From positions 186,001 through 250,000 of the forward strand of contig JADJXA010000006.1 in the NCBI GenBank assembly GCA_016716065.1: DNA of 64,000 nucleotides, in the 5' to 3' direction. Source of the DNA: Candidatus Leptovillus gracilis (GTDB taxonomy: Bacteria > Chloroflexota > Anaerolineae > Promineifilales > Promineifilaceae). How positions within the stretch are numbered: the stretch's first letter is position 1; the number at the start of each line of letters is the position of its first letter. A program made the translations under genes and the position numbers. Below, in pieces: positions 42,542 through 52,158 of the stretch. The notes beneath the pieces are model-generated. The model saw only the letters and a list, made by a program, of their open reading frames with translations, was not told the DNA's origin and ran no database searches.

Positions 42542-45500
42542 ATGATGCACGCAGCCGAAGAGTCCCAACCGATTACACCACCTGCCCCCGACACAGTTGC
42601 GTCAGTGAAACGGCCGTTTACCTGGGAATCCCTCACTTTCATCCTCCTCTTCCTCATTCTCCTGGTGGCCGCCTATTTTCGTTTCACCGGGCTAAATTGG
42701 GACCAGGGCACGCACCTCCACCCCGACGAGCGCTTTCTCACCGAAGTCACCTCCTTGCTGCGCACCACCAACAATCCCCTCACTTACCTGCGCACCTCCG
42801 AATCGCCGCTGAACCCCTACAACGTCGGCAAAACTTTCTACGTCTACGGCAACTTCCCCATGACCCTCGCCCGCTACATTGGCGAGTGGGCCAACGATTT
42901 GTGCGCCGCCTTCACCTCGCCCGGCGCTCCACCACTGGCGCTGTGCGCCCACAACTACACCGCCTATGACGGCGTTCATCTGTTGGGCCGCTTCCTCTCC
43001 GGGCTGGTAGACCTGGTATCCATCTTCTTTTTATTTCTGATGGGGCGTCGTTTGTACGATTGGCGGGTAGGGCTGCTGGCGGCGCTGCTGTTGGCGCTGG
43101 CCGTCATGCCCATCCAGCAGTCCCATTTTTACACCATGGACAATTGGGCCGCCGCCCTGACGACGCTGACGCTGTATACGGCCGTGCGCGCTGCCGGGTT
43201 CGGTGACAAATCGCCACGCTGGCGGCTGCGCTGGTGGGCCATGTTTGGCCTGGCGTTGGGTCTAACGGTGGCCTCGCGCATCAACGTCGCCCCGTTGGCC
43301 GGCATTGCGCCGCTGGCCGGCATCCTCTGGCTGCACCAACGCGGCCACCAGTGGCGCGACTGGCTGAGTCTCAACGTTCTCGTCCGCGCCACCCCCGCCG
43401 CCGCCGACGCCCAGCGCATCCTCCTGGGACTACTGTTGGCCGCGGCCGTCTCCCTGCTCACCTTCCGCCTGGCCCAACCCTATGCCTTCGCCGACGCGGC
43501 CATCATCCGCCAGGAGGCGCTGACGACCACCGGCCAGGAAGCCAATCCGCTGGTGGCTGTCCTCGGTTCACTCATCGGCTTTAATCCGCAATGGCGCAGT
43601 AACATGGAAGAAATTCAACGGCTGCAAGCGCCAGAAGCCTCCTTCCCACCCGCCTTGCAGTGGACCGACCGCGCCCCAATTTTGTTCCCGCTGACCAACA
43701 TGGTTCTCTATGGCATGGGGCTGACGGCCGGAATCATGGCCTGGGTGGGATTCTTCTGGGCGCTGTGGCGCATTGTGCGCAATCGGCCGGATTGGCTGGC
43801 TCACGCCATCCCGGTCGCCTGGAGCGGCGTTTATTTCCTGTTCATGGCGACTCGCTGGGTCAAGTCTATCCGCTACTTTTTGCCGATTTATCCCACGCTG
43901 CTGCTGCTGGCAGCCTGGGCGCTGGTGGAGCTGTGGCGGCTGGCGCAGCGCAGCGAAACAGGACGGGTCTGGCGGCAAACGGCCGTCATCACCCTCATCC
44001 TCCTCACCATCCTGCCCAGCTTCTTCTGGGCCAACACCTTCGTCAGCACCTACCAGAAACCGTTCACCCGTCTGGCCGCCTCCGAATGGATGTATGAACA
44101 TGTGCCCACCGGGGCGACGCTGATGTATGAGCTGAATGGCGAGACGCGCCAGCTGCAGCTTCCGCTTAAAGGCTACACCTACTTCCAGGGCGCGCCGCCC
44201 TTGTTTCTGTCGTTTGAACTGCCAGACGGGGGCACGGCAACGGCCGTGCGCCTCAACTACCTCACCGACCTGGACTACAACCAGACCGGCGACCTGACCG
44301 ACTCGGAAACGCTGTACGTCAGCCTGCGTCCCCTTGGGCCGGCCAACCAACCAACCAGCCAGCCAACCCAACTTTCCCTCAACCTGGACCAGACGCGCCA
44401 ATCCGCTCTGGCCGACCTGCCGGACACGCCCATCCCGCCCAACACGCCGTATGAAATCGTCATCGAATTGGGCGAAGGCGGGCCGGTGGCCTTGGGAACC
44501 AGCATCATTGTCAACGAGCATTGGGATGATCTGCTGCCGGCGAATATCAACGGCCGTTCCGCCTATGGCAGCTATTACACCGAAGTCAATGGCGGCCAGC
44601 GCCCCGTCACCCACCCGGACAGCTTCCAAAAGCGCGAAGAAGTGGTCGCCTGGCTGGACGAAGCCGACTACATCGCCATCAGCAGCCAGCGGGCCATCTG
44701 GCACTTGCCCCGCCTGCCCCTCACCTACCCGCTGATGATGCGCTACTACGAAGCGTTGTTCAGCGGCGAATTGGGGTTTGAACTGGTCAGCCAATTCCAC
44801 GCCGATTTCCGCGTCGGCCCCATCTATCTCAGCGACACCACCGGGCAGATGCGCTGGGGCGCGCCGCCAGAAGTAGGCTGGCCGCCACCCGGCGACCTGG
44901 CCGCCGAGGAGGCGTTCAGCGTCTACGACCATCCGCCGGTCTGGATTTTTAAGAAGACCGAGACCTACAGCCACGAAAACACCATCCAAATCCTGGGCGG
45001 CGTAGACCTGACACAAACCATCTTCCAGACGCCCGACCAGGCCACCCTTGCGCCCAACGGCCTGATGCTGTCGCCAGCGGCGCAGGCGCTGCAGGCGGCC
45101 AACGGCACGTTTAGCCAGCTTTTCAACCCGGACGGCCTGCTGTCGCAGAATTCGGCTGTGGCGGCCATCGTCTGGTGGCTGATGGTGGTGGCCCTGGGCT
45201 GGCTGGCCTTCCCGGTGGCCTTCGTGGCTCTGGGCGGCCTGCCCGACAAAGGCTTTGCGTTGGCGCGCATTTTATCCATTTTGCTGCTCTCTTATTTCAC
45301 CTGGATAACCGCCAGTTTGGGCTGGCTGGTCAATACGCGGGGCACGCTGCTGCTGGGCCTGCTGCTGCTGGCGCTGCTGAGCGGCTTTATCCTGTGGCGG
45401 CGCGGCGCAGACATGCTGGCTTTTACGCGGGCCAACCTGAAATATATTGGCGTGGTGGAACTGCTGGGCGTCGGGCTGTTTTTGCTGGCGATTCTGATTC

Positions 45501-47608
45501 GTTTGGGCAACCCGGACGTGTGGGACATTATTTGGGGCGGCGAGAAACCGATGGACCTGGCTTATTTTACGGCCGTACTCAAATCCACCACCTTCCCGCC
45601 CTACGACCCCTGGTATGCCGGCGGCTACATCAATTATTATTACTATGGCTTCGTCTACGCCGGCGTGCTTGCCAAACTATTGGGCATCGTGCCAACGATG
45701 GCCTACAACCTGATTTTACCCATGTTGTTCAGTTTCACCGGCGTGGGGGCGTTTGCGGTGGCCTTTAATCTGGCCGCGCATCGGTCGTCAATCGCCAATC
45801 GTCCATCGTCAATGTCGCTGCGCGACGGCTTCGCCCCTGTCAATCGTCAATCCCTCTTTGCCGGTCTTGTGGCGGCAGCGCTGGCGGTGTTGGTGGGCAA
45901 TCTGGCGCAGGTGGGCGTGGTGCTGGACGTCTGGTATCGGGCGGGCAGCACGGCCATCAGCACCGGTGTGGGCGGGCTGGATGCGCTGCTGCGCACCTTC
46001 GACGGCGCAGTGAACCTGGTCAGCGGCCAACCGGCCCCAATGTATCCTGGGGACTGGTTCTGGACAGCTTCGCGGGCGATCAACGCCAACCCCGGCGAAG
46101 TGGGTCCCATCACCGAATTCCCGTTCTTCACCTTCCTGTATGCCGATTTACACGCCCATATGATCAGCCTGCCGCTGCAACTGCTGGCGCTGGGCTGGGC
46201 GGTAGGGCTGGCGCTTTCACCCACCGTCAATCGTCAATCGTCAATCGGCAATCGGCAATGGGAAAAAGCGCTGCTCTGGTTTGTCGGCGCTTTGGCCATT
46301 GGGGTGCTGCGGCCGACAAACACCTGGGATTGGCCGACGTATCTGGTGATTGGCGCGCTGGCGGTGACGTTTTATGTTTATCAGCAGTACGGTCGTTTTT
46401 CGTTTTCCCTGGTCGGGCAGGCAGTGGTGCAAACGGCCGTGCTGGTCGCCCTCTCGGCGCTGCTGTTCTGGCCTTTTGTCGCCCATTACGGCTCCGGCTA
46501 CAACTCTGTCTCCTTGTGGGCCGGTTCCTACACCCACCTGACCAACTACCTGACCATCTATGGCCTGTTCCTTTTTTTCATCCTCCCCTATCTGTTCCTG
46601 GAATTTCGCGCCTGGAGCAAAGGGTGGACTTACGCTCAACTGCAGGGCTGGCGCTCCTGGGGTTTTGCCTTTGTCCTGGCGCTGGTCGTCTATGTGCTGC
46701 TCATCCTGGTGTTGTTCTTCAAGAATTATTGGATCGCGCCGTTTGTCTTGACGCTGGTCATGGTGAGTGGGCTGTTGGGGCTGCGGCCCAATCTGCCCCC
46801 GGCGCGGCGCATTGTGCTGGTGCTGATTTCGGCCGCCCTGGCGCTGACGTTGTTTGTGGAGATTTTTGTGCTGGACGGCGACATCGGCCGGATGAACACC
46901 GTGTTTAAGATTTATATGCAGGTGTGGCTGATTTTGAGCGTGGTGGGCGGGGTAACGGCCGTGTGGACCTTCCGGGCCATCCGGCAGAAAAAAGCGGTGC
47001 GGCAGGTCTGGCAAGTCGCCCTGGGTCTGCTGCTCTTTGCTGCCCTGCTTTATCCGCTGCTGGCGACCCCGGCCAAGTGGAACATCCGCATGAGCAAGGA
47101 AGCGCCCAACAGCCTGGACGGCATGGCCTTCATGCGTTACGTCTCTTATGGCGACACCAACAATTCCACCATCACCCTGGCCGATGATTACGACGCCATC
47201 CAATGGATGCAGCGCAACATCACCGGTTCGCCGGTAATCGCCGAGGGGCACAGCCACAACAACGGCAACTTCAGCCCGTACCGCTCCATCACCAACCGCG
47301 TGTCTATGTACACCGGCCTGCCGGCCATCGTCGGCTGGGATTGGCATCAGCGGCAGCAGCGGGCCACCCTGCCCGGCAATCTGGTCAGCGACCGCATCAA
47401 CGAGGTAAACCAGTTGTACAATACGCCGGACATGTTCGCCGCCCAGGCGTTATTGAACAAATACAACGTACAATACGTCTACGTGGGGCAGTTGGAACAG
47501 GTTTACTACAATCCGGCGGGCATCGCCAAATTCGCGCAAATGGTCCAGGCCGGGCTGCTGACAGAAGTTTACCGGAACGACGAGACGGTGATTTACCGTG
47601 TTCCGTAA
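42542..47608 (+). CDS. GT39-type glycosyltransferase fused to DUF2298 membrane protein
   Basis: The 1688-residue polytopic protein has two halves. Residues about 25-560 resemble family 39 (PMT/ArnT-like) lipid-linked sugar transferases: RFTGLNWDQGTHLHPDERFLTE near residues 48-69 has the acidic motif expected after the first helix, and many helices follow. A soluble extracytoplasmic part covers about 500-850. Residues about 880-1688 are a DUF2298 domain with GGEKPMDLAYFTAVLKSTTF, DPWYAGGYINYYYYGFV and DLHAHMISLPLQLLALGWAVG. The probable job is transfer or handling of lipid-phosphate sugars outside the membrane. Two repeat-derived stretches interrupt the DUF2298 half in frame (residues about 1080-1103 and 1226-1239). 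It opens the large surface-glycan cluster. Confidence 0.87.
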   Translation: MMHAAEESQPITPPAPDTVASVKRPFTWESLTFILLFLILLVAAYFRFTGLNWDQGTHLHPDERFLTEVTSLLRTTNNPLTYLRTSESPLNPYNVGKTFYVYGNFPMTLARYIGEWANDLCAAFTSPGAPPLALCAHNYTAYDGVHLLGRFLSGLVDLVSIFFLFLMGRRLYDWRVGLLAALLLALAVMPIQQSHFYTMDNWAAALTTLTLYTAVRAAGFGDKSPRWRLRWWAMFGLALGLTVASRINVAPLAGIAPLAGILWLHQRGHQWRDWLSLNVLVRATPAAADAQRILLGLLLAAAVSLLTFRLAQPYAFADAAIIRQEALTTTGQEANPLVAVLGSLIGFNPQWRSNMEEIQRLQAPEASFPPALQWTDRAPILFPLTNMVLYGMGLTAGIMAWVGFFWALWRIVRNRPDWLAHAIPVAWSGVYFLFMATRWVKSIRYFLPIYPTLLLLAAWALVELWRLAQRSETGRVWRQTAVITLILLTILPSFFWANTFVSTYQKPFTRLAASEWMYEHVPTGATLMYELNGETRQLQLPLKGYTYFQGAPPLFLSFELPDGGTATAVRLNYLTDLDYNQTGDLTDSETLYVSLRPLGPANQPTSQPTQLSLNLDQTRQSALADLPDTPIPPNTPYEIVIELGEGGPVALGTSIIVNEHWDDLLPANINGRSAYGSYYTEVNGGQRPVTHPDSFQKREEVVAWLDEADYIAISSQRAIWHLPRLPLTYPLMMRYYEALFSGELGFELVSQFHADFRVGPIYLSDTTGQMRWGAPPEVGWPPPGDLAAEEAFSVYDHPPVWIFKKTETYSHENTIQILGGVDLTQTIFQTPDQATLAPNGLMLSPAAQALQAANGTFSQLFNPDGLLSQNSAVAAIVWWLMVVALGWLAFPVAFVALGGLPDKGFALARILSILLLSYFTWITASLGWLVNTRGTLLLGLLLLALLSGFILWRRGADMLAFTRANLKYIGVVELLGVGLFLLAILIRLGNPDVWDIIWGGEKPMDLAYFTAVLKSTTFPPYDPWYAGGYINYYYYGFVYAGVLAKLLGIVPTMAYNLILPMLFSFTGVGAFAVAFNLAAHRSSIANRPSSMSLRDGFAPVNRQSLFAGLVAAALAVLVGNLAQVGVVLDVWYRAGSTAISTGVGGLDALLRTFDGAVNLVSGQPAPMYPGDWFWTASRAINANPGEVGPITEFPFFTFLYADLHAHMISLPLQLLALGWAVGLALSPTVNRQSSIGNRQWEKALLWFVGALAIGVLRPTNTWDWPTYLVIGALAVTFYVYQQYGRFSFSLVGQAVVQTAVLVALSALLFWPFVAHYGSGYNSVSLWAGSYTHLTNYLTIYGLFLFFILPYLFLEFRAWSKGWTYAQLQGWRSWGFAFVLALVVYVLLILVLFFKNYWIAPFVLTLVMVSGLLGLRPNLPPARRIVLVLISAALALTLFVEIFVLDGDIGRMNTVFKIYMQVWLILSVVGGVTAVWTFRAIRQKKAVRQVWQVALGLLLFAALLYPLLATPAKWNIRMSKEAPNSLDGMAFMRYVSYGDTNNSTITLADDYDAIQWMQRNITGSPVIAEGHSHNNGNFSPYRSITNRVSMYTGLPAIVGWDWHQRQQRATLPGNLVSDRINEVNQLYNTPDMFAAQALLNKYNVQYVYVGQLEQVYYNPAGIAKFAQMVQAGLLTEVYRNDETVIYRVP
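45782..45852 (+). repeat. In-frame dispersed repeat inside DUF2298 gene
   Basis: CGTCAATCGCCAATCGTCCATCGTC-like words (7-bp period) lead into GTCGCTGCGCGACGGCTTCG and CCCCTGTCAATCGTCAATCC. The latter block recurs at 62179-62218 with about four differences, there in a gap. Here it encodes RSSIANRPSSMSLRDGFAPV within the coding frame. Confidence 0.75.
46219..46260 (+). repeat. In-frame heptamer tract GTCAATC inside DUF2298 gene
   Basis: CACCGTCAATCGTCAATCGT continues in CAATCGGCAATCGGCAATGG with a 7-bp period. It encodes SPTVNRQSSIGNRQW in a loop between two membrane helices. Confidence 0.7.
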
Positions 47609-47687
47609 GCCGTGAACCGTTTACGGACAACGGATTACGGAACACGGACAACAGATTACAGAACACGGATAACGGATTACACAACAC
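47609..47687. repeat. Degenerate ACGGA-word repeat tract
   Basis: Words such as ACGGATTACGGAACACGGA recur every 9-12 bp across the whole gap between the two DUF2298 genes, up to the next ATG. No Shine-Dalgarno sequence is visible. The words resemble those of the AGTATCCGTA element family. Confidence 0.6.
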
Positions 47688-48712
47688 ATGCCACTTTCCG
47701 ACATTTTTGCCGCTTTTCGCTGGTGGGTTGTGCTGATGGTTTTGGGCACGGCCGTTTTCCCATTGGCCGCCTATTTCCTCAAATCCCTGCCCGACCGGGG
47801 TTACGCTTTCAGCAAGATGCTAGGGCTGCTGCTCGTCACCTTTCTGTTCTGGCTGCTGGGCAGTTTGGGCTTCCTGCAAAATGATTTAGGCGGTGTGCTG
47901 CTGGCGCTGGCAGCCGTGATTGGGCTGTCGGTCTGGGTCACAATTCAGGCGAAACAAGCGGATAAACCAGCTATTATCTTCTGGCTGCGCCAAAATTGGT
48001 CGCAAATACTCATCACCGAACTGGTGTTTGCGGCGATGTTTGCCCTGTGGGTGTGGGTGCGGGCGCAAAACCCGGCCATCACGGCCACCGAAAAGCCGAT
48101 GGAATTTGCCTTCCTAAACGCGGCCGGCCGCAGCCCGGCCCATGCCGCCATTGGACCCCTGGCTGTCTGGCTACGCCATCAGCTACTACTATTTTGGGTA
48201 TGTGATGACTTCGGTGCTGGCGCGGCTGGCGGCCGTGCCGGAGGCCATCGCCTTTAACCTGGGTATTGCCTGGCTGGTGGCGGGAACGGCCGTAGGCGCA
48301 TTTGGCCTGGTATACAATTTAATCGCTCTGCGCGGGGCACGGGCCAGCGCTGTGCTGCTGGGTTTGGTGGCGGCCGTCGCCCTGCCCATCGCCGGCAACC
48401 AACAAATCACCCTGGAACTGTTGTACGCCAACCAGGTTGGTCCGGCCGAGTTCTGGCAGTGGCTCGACGTGCGCGACATCAACGCCGCCTACAGCCCCAA
48501 CCAGACGCCGCGCTACGAAAATGGCGGCTGGTGGTGGTGGCGCTCATCGCGCCCCATCCACGAATACCACCTCTCCGGCCGCGCCGAAGAAGGGCTGGAA
48601 CCCATCGCCGAATTCCCCGGCTTCAGCTTTGTCTTGGGCGACATGCACCCCCACGTGCTGGCGCTGCCCTTCGCCTTTCTCAGTCTGGCGCTGGCATTGG
48701 CGTGGTGGCTGA

Positions 48713-48830
48713 AGAGTGGGGAGTGGGGAGTTGGGAGTGGGGAGTTGGCAGGGAGCGCCATGCCGTCCTCTTTCACTTCACACTTCACAATTCTCACTTC
48801 GCACTTCACAATTCACTGGCCTTTCTTCCT
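48713..48830 (+). repeat. In-frame heptamer tracts GAGTGGG and CACTTCA
   Basis: The left part repeats GAGTGGG/GAGTTGG five times. The right part repeats CACTTCA/CAATTC(A/T) six times or more, all with a 7-bp period. Together they encode a hydrophilic loop KSGEWGVGSGELAG followed by SFTSHFTILTSHFTIHW between two membrane helices. Confidence 0.75.
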
Positions 48831-49469
48831 GTTCACGGCGCTGGTTTTGGGTGGATTGTCTTTTCTGAACACCTGGGACGTATTCATTCATCTGTTTGTG
48901 GTGGCCGGGGCGTATGCCTTGGGGCGCTGGCGGCTGGAGGGTTGGAGCAGCCGGGTGTTCACTCAGGGGGCGGTGATGGGGCTGCTGCTGCTGCTGACGG
49001 CCGTGCTGCTGTATTTGCCCTTCTATTTGGGCTTTCGGTCGCAGGCGGGCGCGCCCTTTTTGCTGCCTATGCTCATGCGAACCACCCGGCTGCCGCAATT
49101 TCTGATTATTTTTGCCATGCCGCTGTGGGTCATTACCATCTGGCTGCTGGCGTTGGCGGCGCGGCAGCGCTGGCGGCAGTGGCGCAAAGGGATGGGCACG
49201 GCCGCTGCCCTGCTGATTGCCCTCTACCTGCTGACCTTCTTCTTTAGCTGGATTGTCGCCAGCAGCGCCGATGGCGCCTGGCGTGTCACTTCGTTGGCCG
49301 ATGAATTGGGCATCGTTCTGGCCCCACGGCCGGAAAACGGTGTGGCGTTGGGTTGGGGGTTGACGGCCGTTTTCGCCATCCTGCCCACCTTCCTTGCCAA
49401 CCGTCTGGCCTACGCCGGACTAACCCTTTACCTGTCCGGCCTTATTGCCCTGGTGGTCATGGTTTGGTA

Positions 49470-49630
49470 TGAGGAGATGGGGAGAGGGGGAGACATGGAG
49501 AGGGGGAGACATGGAGAGGGGGAGACTCTCTCTGTCTCCGGGTCTCCTGGTCTCCCGGTCTCCGGGTCTCCGGGTCTCCCTGTCTCCTGGTCTCCCGGTC
49601 TCCCAGTCTCCCCAGTCTCCCCGTCTCCTT
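49470..49630 (+). repeat. In-frame octamer tracts GGGGAGAC and GGTCTCCC
   Basis: ATGGAGAGGGGGAGAC is repeated at the left and GGTCTCC(C/G) about ten times at the right, with an 8-bp period. The two halves are complementary in sense (GGAGAC against GTCTCC), so the tract can form a long hairpin. It encodes MERGRHGEGETLS and a run of SGSPGLPV units in a loop between two helices. Confidence 0.78.
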
Positions 49631-50403
49631 TTGTGCTGCTGCTGGTCCTCACCGGGGCGCTGCTGACACTGGGGCCGGAGTTTGTCTACCTGCGCGACAA
49701 TTTTGGGCAGCGATTGAACACCATTTTTAAGTTTTATTATCAGGCGTGGGTGTTGTTTGGCGTGGCCGCGCTGTTTGGCCTGGATTCTCTGCTGCATGGT
49801 TGGCGGCAAGGAATCCAGCGGGTGGCGCCGCTCGCGGCCGCTGCCGGTTATGCCGTCATGCTGGCCTTTGCCCTGCTTTTCCCCTATTATGGCGTGCGTT
49901 CACGGGCGCTGGAGTATCGCGGCCCGGCAAATTTCCCCGACCGACCGGCAGCGACGTTGAACGGCCTGGCTTACGTGGAACGCTTCAACCCGGACGAATA
50001 CGCGGCCATCCAATGGCTGCGGCAAAACGTGGCCGGGACGCCGGTGATTGTGGAAGCGGTCGGTGGGCAGTATTCGGGTTACGGCCGTATCTCGGCCAAC
50101 ACCGGCCTGCCCACGCTCCTGGGTTGGGGCGGCCACGAATACCAGTGGCGCGGCCCAGACACGCCGGAACCGGCGCTGCGCCAACCGGCCGTGGAAACCA
50201 TCTACACTCTGGCCGATTGGGCCACCACAGCCGCGCTGCTAGACCAATACAAGGTGGAGTACATTTACGTCGGCAGCCTGGAACGAGACGCTTATGGCGG
50301 GCAAGTGCAAGAAAAGTTTAACGGCCGTCTGGAAGTGGCTTACCAGAATGGCAGCGTAACGATTTTTCGTTGGCAGTAGCGAATTGATGATTGGCGTTAA
50401 CTT

Positions 50404-52158
50404 ATGACAAGCGAGACGAGCGATTTCAAAGTGGAAGCAGCGTTTGCCAACCAGCCAAATGTGGCGGCGCGGTTAACGGTGGGCGACGCGCTGTTTGGGC
50501 TGGTCGGTCTGCTGGCGGCCGTGCTGCGGCTGGTGGGATTGAACAGCCTGCCGCTGTCGCCAGCCGAAGCCGAACAGGCGTTAACGGTGTGGCGCTTCTG
50601 GCAGCCAGGGCAAACGGCCGTCATCCCCCTCAGCCCGGCCTATTTTTCGCTGACGGCCGTTCTGAGTCAGGTTTTGGGCTTCAGCGATGCCACCATGCGG
50701 CTGGTCCCGGCCCTGTTTGGCGTGGCCCTGGCGCTGCTGCCCTGGCTGCTGCGGGCGCGGTTGGGCGTGGTAGGGGCATTGGTGACGGCCGTTTTCCTGG
50801 CCGTCTCACCCATCACCACCGTTGTGGCGCGCACAGCCGGCGGCGAAAGCATCGCCCTGTTTGCCGCGCTGCTGCTGCTGGTCGCCTGGGTGCGCTGGCA
50901 AGATTCGGGTGACGGCCGTTGGGCCATTACCCTGGCGGCGGCAGTGGGCCTGGGTCTGACCAGCGCGCCGCTGTTTTACACCGGGATGGCCGCCCTGGGC
51001 GTGGCCTGGTTCTGGCAAATGACCATTGGCCCCCGCTGGCAGCAGCCCACAGAACAAGAAGGGAGAGAAACGGCCGTGTGGTCCCGCGCGGCGCTGGTCG
51101 GATTATTCATCTTCCTGGCCCTGACCACCACCTTTTTATTCAACATTTCCGGCATCGGCGCGGCGGCGGCGCTGTTGGCCGACTGGCTGCAACAGTTCGG
51201 CCGTTCTGAAGCGGTCGCCGTCACCACCCCCTTCCTGGCGGTGGCCCGATACGAGATAGGTCTGCTGGTTGTTGGCCTGGCGGCCGTCCTGTGGGTTAGC
51301 TGGAGTGGACACCCCATCGGCCGACTGGCGCTGTATTGGCTGGTGGGCGTCCTGGGGTTGATGCTGCTGCAACAGGGTGTCATCCACAATGCCGCTCTGC
51401 TTGCCCCGGCCGGTTATTTGCTGATTGGCAGTTTTAGCGGCAGCGTCATTGGCGGCCACATTCACCGGCGCGGTTGGGCATTAACCGGCGGGCTGCTGCT
51501 GATTTGGGCGCTGATGTTTGTCAACATCAGCCGTTTTTTGCGCGTCAGCGTCTTTCAACCCACCAACCTGACCCATGTCTGGATCGCCATTTTTGGCCTG
51601 ACGTTGGCCCTGACCACCATCTATTTCCTGATCACCTGGGACCATCATTCCACCTACCAGGGCATTTTATTGAGCGTATTGGCGCTGCTGCTTTTTTACG
51701 CCTGGGGCACAAGCTGGTGGCTGACGCAAAAAGCGGCCAACGACCCCCGCGAAACCTGGGTGACGACGGGAACGGCCAACGATGTTCCCGTCTTGCTCCG
51801 GCAAATCACTACGTTGTCCTGGCAAATTGCCCGCAGCCCAACCGACATAGATATTTTCAGCACAGTACAATCGCCAGTTCTAGCCTGGTATCTGCGCGAT
51901 TTCCCCGGTTTTCAGATGGGCGCGCTGCCCGCGGCGGCCACCACCAGCCTGATTCTGACACCGGATGCCGCTGAACCGGCTTTTGGCGGCGATTACATGG
52001 GCACGGCTTACAATCTGGCGCAAACGGGCGTCATCGCCGGCGGCTTTAGCCAATCGCCGATTTTAGACACGCTGCGCTGGTGGTTGTTTCAAGAGAGCAC
52101 GGCCGTCCCAGAGCCGCAGCGCCTCATCTTATGGCTGCGAGCGGATTTAGCCCAATGA
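50404..52158 (+). CDS. GT39-like polytopic membrane protein
   Basis: The 584-residue protein has about 11-12 helices and the layout of lipid-linked sugar transferases: first helix FGLVGLLAAVLRLVGL, then SLPLSPAEAEQALTVWRFWQPG in the position of the catalytic acidic loop, AVFLAVSPITTVVARTAGGES for the second conserved loop, and a C-terminal soluble part (about 430-584). The usual aspartates of the first loop are replaced by glutamates (SPAEAEQA). Activity is inferred from fold and neighbours. Its TGA overlaps the ATG of the sigma factor gene (ATGA), so translation is coupled. It sits between the DUF2298 gene and the sigma/anti-sigma pair. Confidence 0.75.
   Translation: MTSETSDFKVEAAFANQPNVAARLTVGDALFGLVGLLAAVLRLVGLNSLPLSPAEAEQALTVWRFWQPGQTAVIPLSPAYFSLTAVLSQVLGFSDATMRLVPALFGVALALLPWLLRARLGVVGALVTAVFLAVSPITTVVARTAGGESIALFAALLLLVAWVRWQDSGDGRWAITLAAAVGLGLTSAPLFYTGMAALGVAWFWQMTIGPRWQQPTEQEGRETAVWSRAALVGLFIFLALTTTFLFNISGIGAAAALLADWLQQFGRSEAVAVTTPFLAVARYEIGLLVVGLAAVLWVSWSGHPIGRLALYWLVGVLGLMLLQQGVIHNAALLAPAGYLLIGSFSGSVIGGHIHRRGWALTGGLLLIWALMFVNISRFLRVSVFQPTNLTHVWIAIFGLTLALTTIYFLITWDHHSTYQGILLSVLALLLFYAWGTSWWLTQKAANDPRETWVTTGTANDVPVLLRQITTLSWQIARSPTDIDIFSTVQSPVLAWYLRDFPGFQMGALPAAATTSLILTPDAAEPAFGGDYMGTAYNLAQTGVIAGGFSQSPILDTLRWWLFQESTAVPEPQRLILWLRADLAQ

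Larger units (their letters stand above)
47688..50379 (+). pseudogene. DUF2298 membrane protein, frameshifted near 48139
   Basis: The first frame (47688-48141) gives MPLSDIFAAFRWWVV and four helices, ending in the conserved EKPMEFAFLNA. The second frame (48142-50379) picks up with MPPLDPWLSGYAISYYYFGYV, which follows directly in the paralogue encoded at 42542. Removing one C from the CCC at 48139-48141 restores a single product of about 896 residues. The rest is intact: FVLGDMHPHVLALPFAF, TLGPEFVYLRDNFGQRLNTIFKFYYQAW and VGSLERDAYGG. The gene is thus a freshly broken copy or a sequencing error. It also carries two in-frame short-period repeat tracts. It is co-oriented with the other glycan-cluster genes. 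Confidence 0.8.

Noticed and set aside
43568..45016. A 482-codon reverse-strand frame inside the GT39-DUF2298 gene.
   Set aside because: The forward frame has clear domains and membrane helices; the reverse frame is an antisense shadow.
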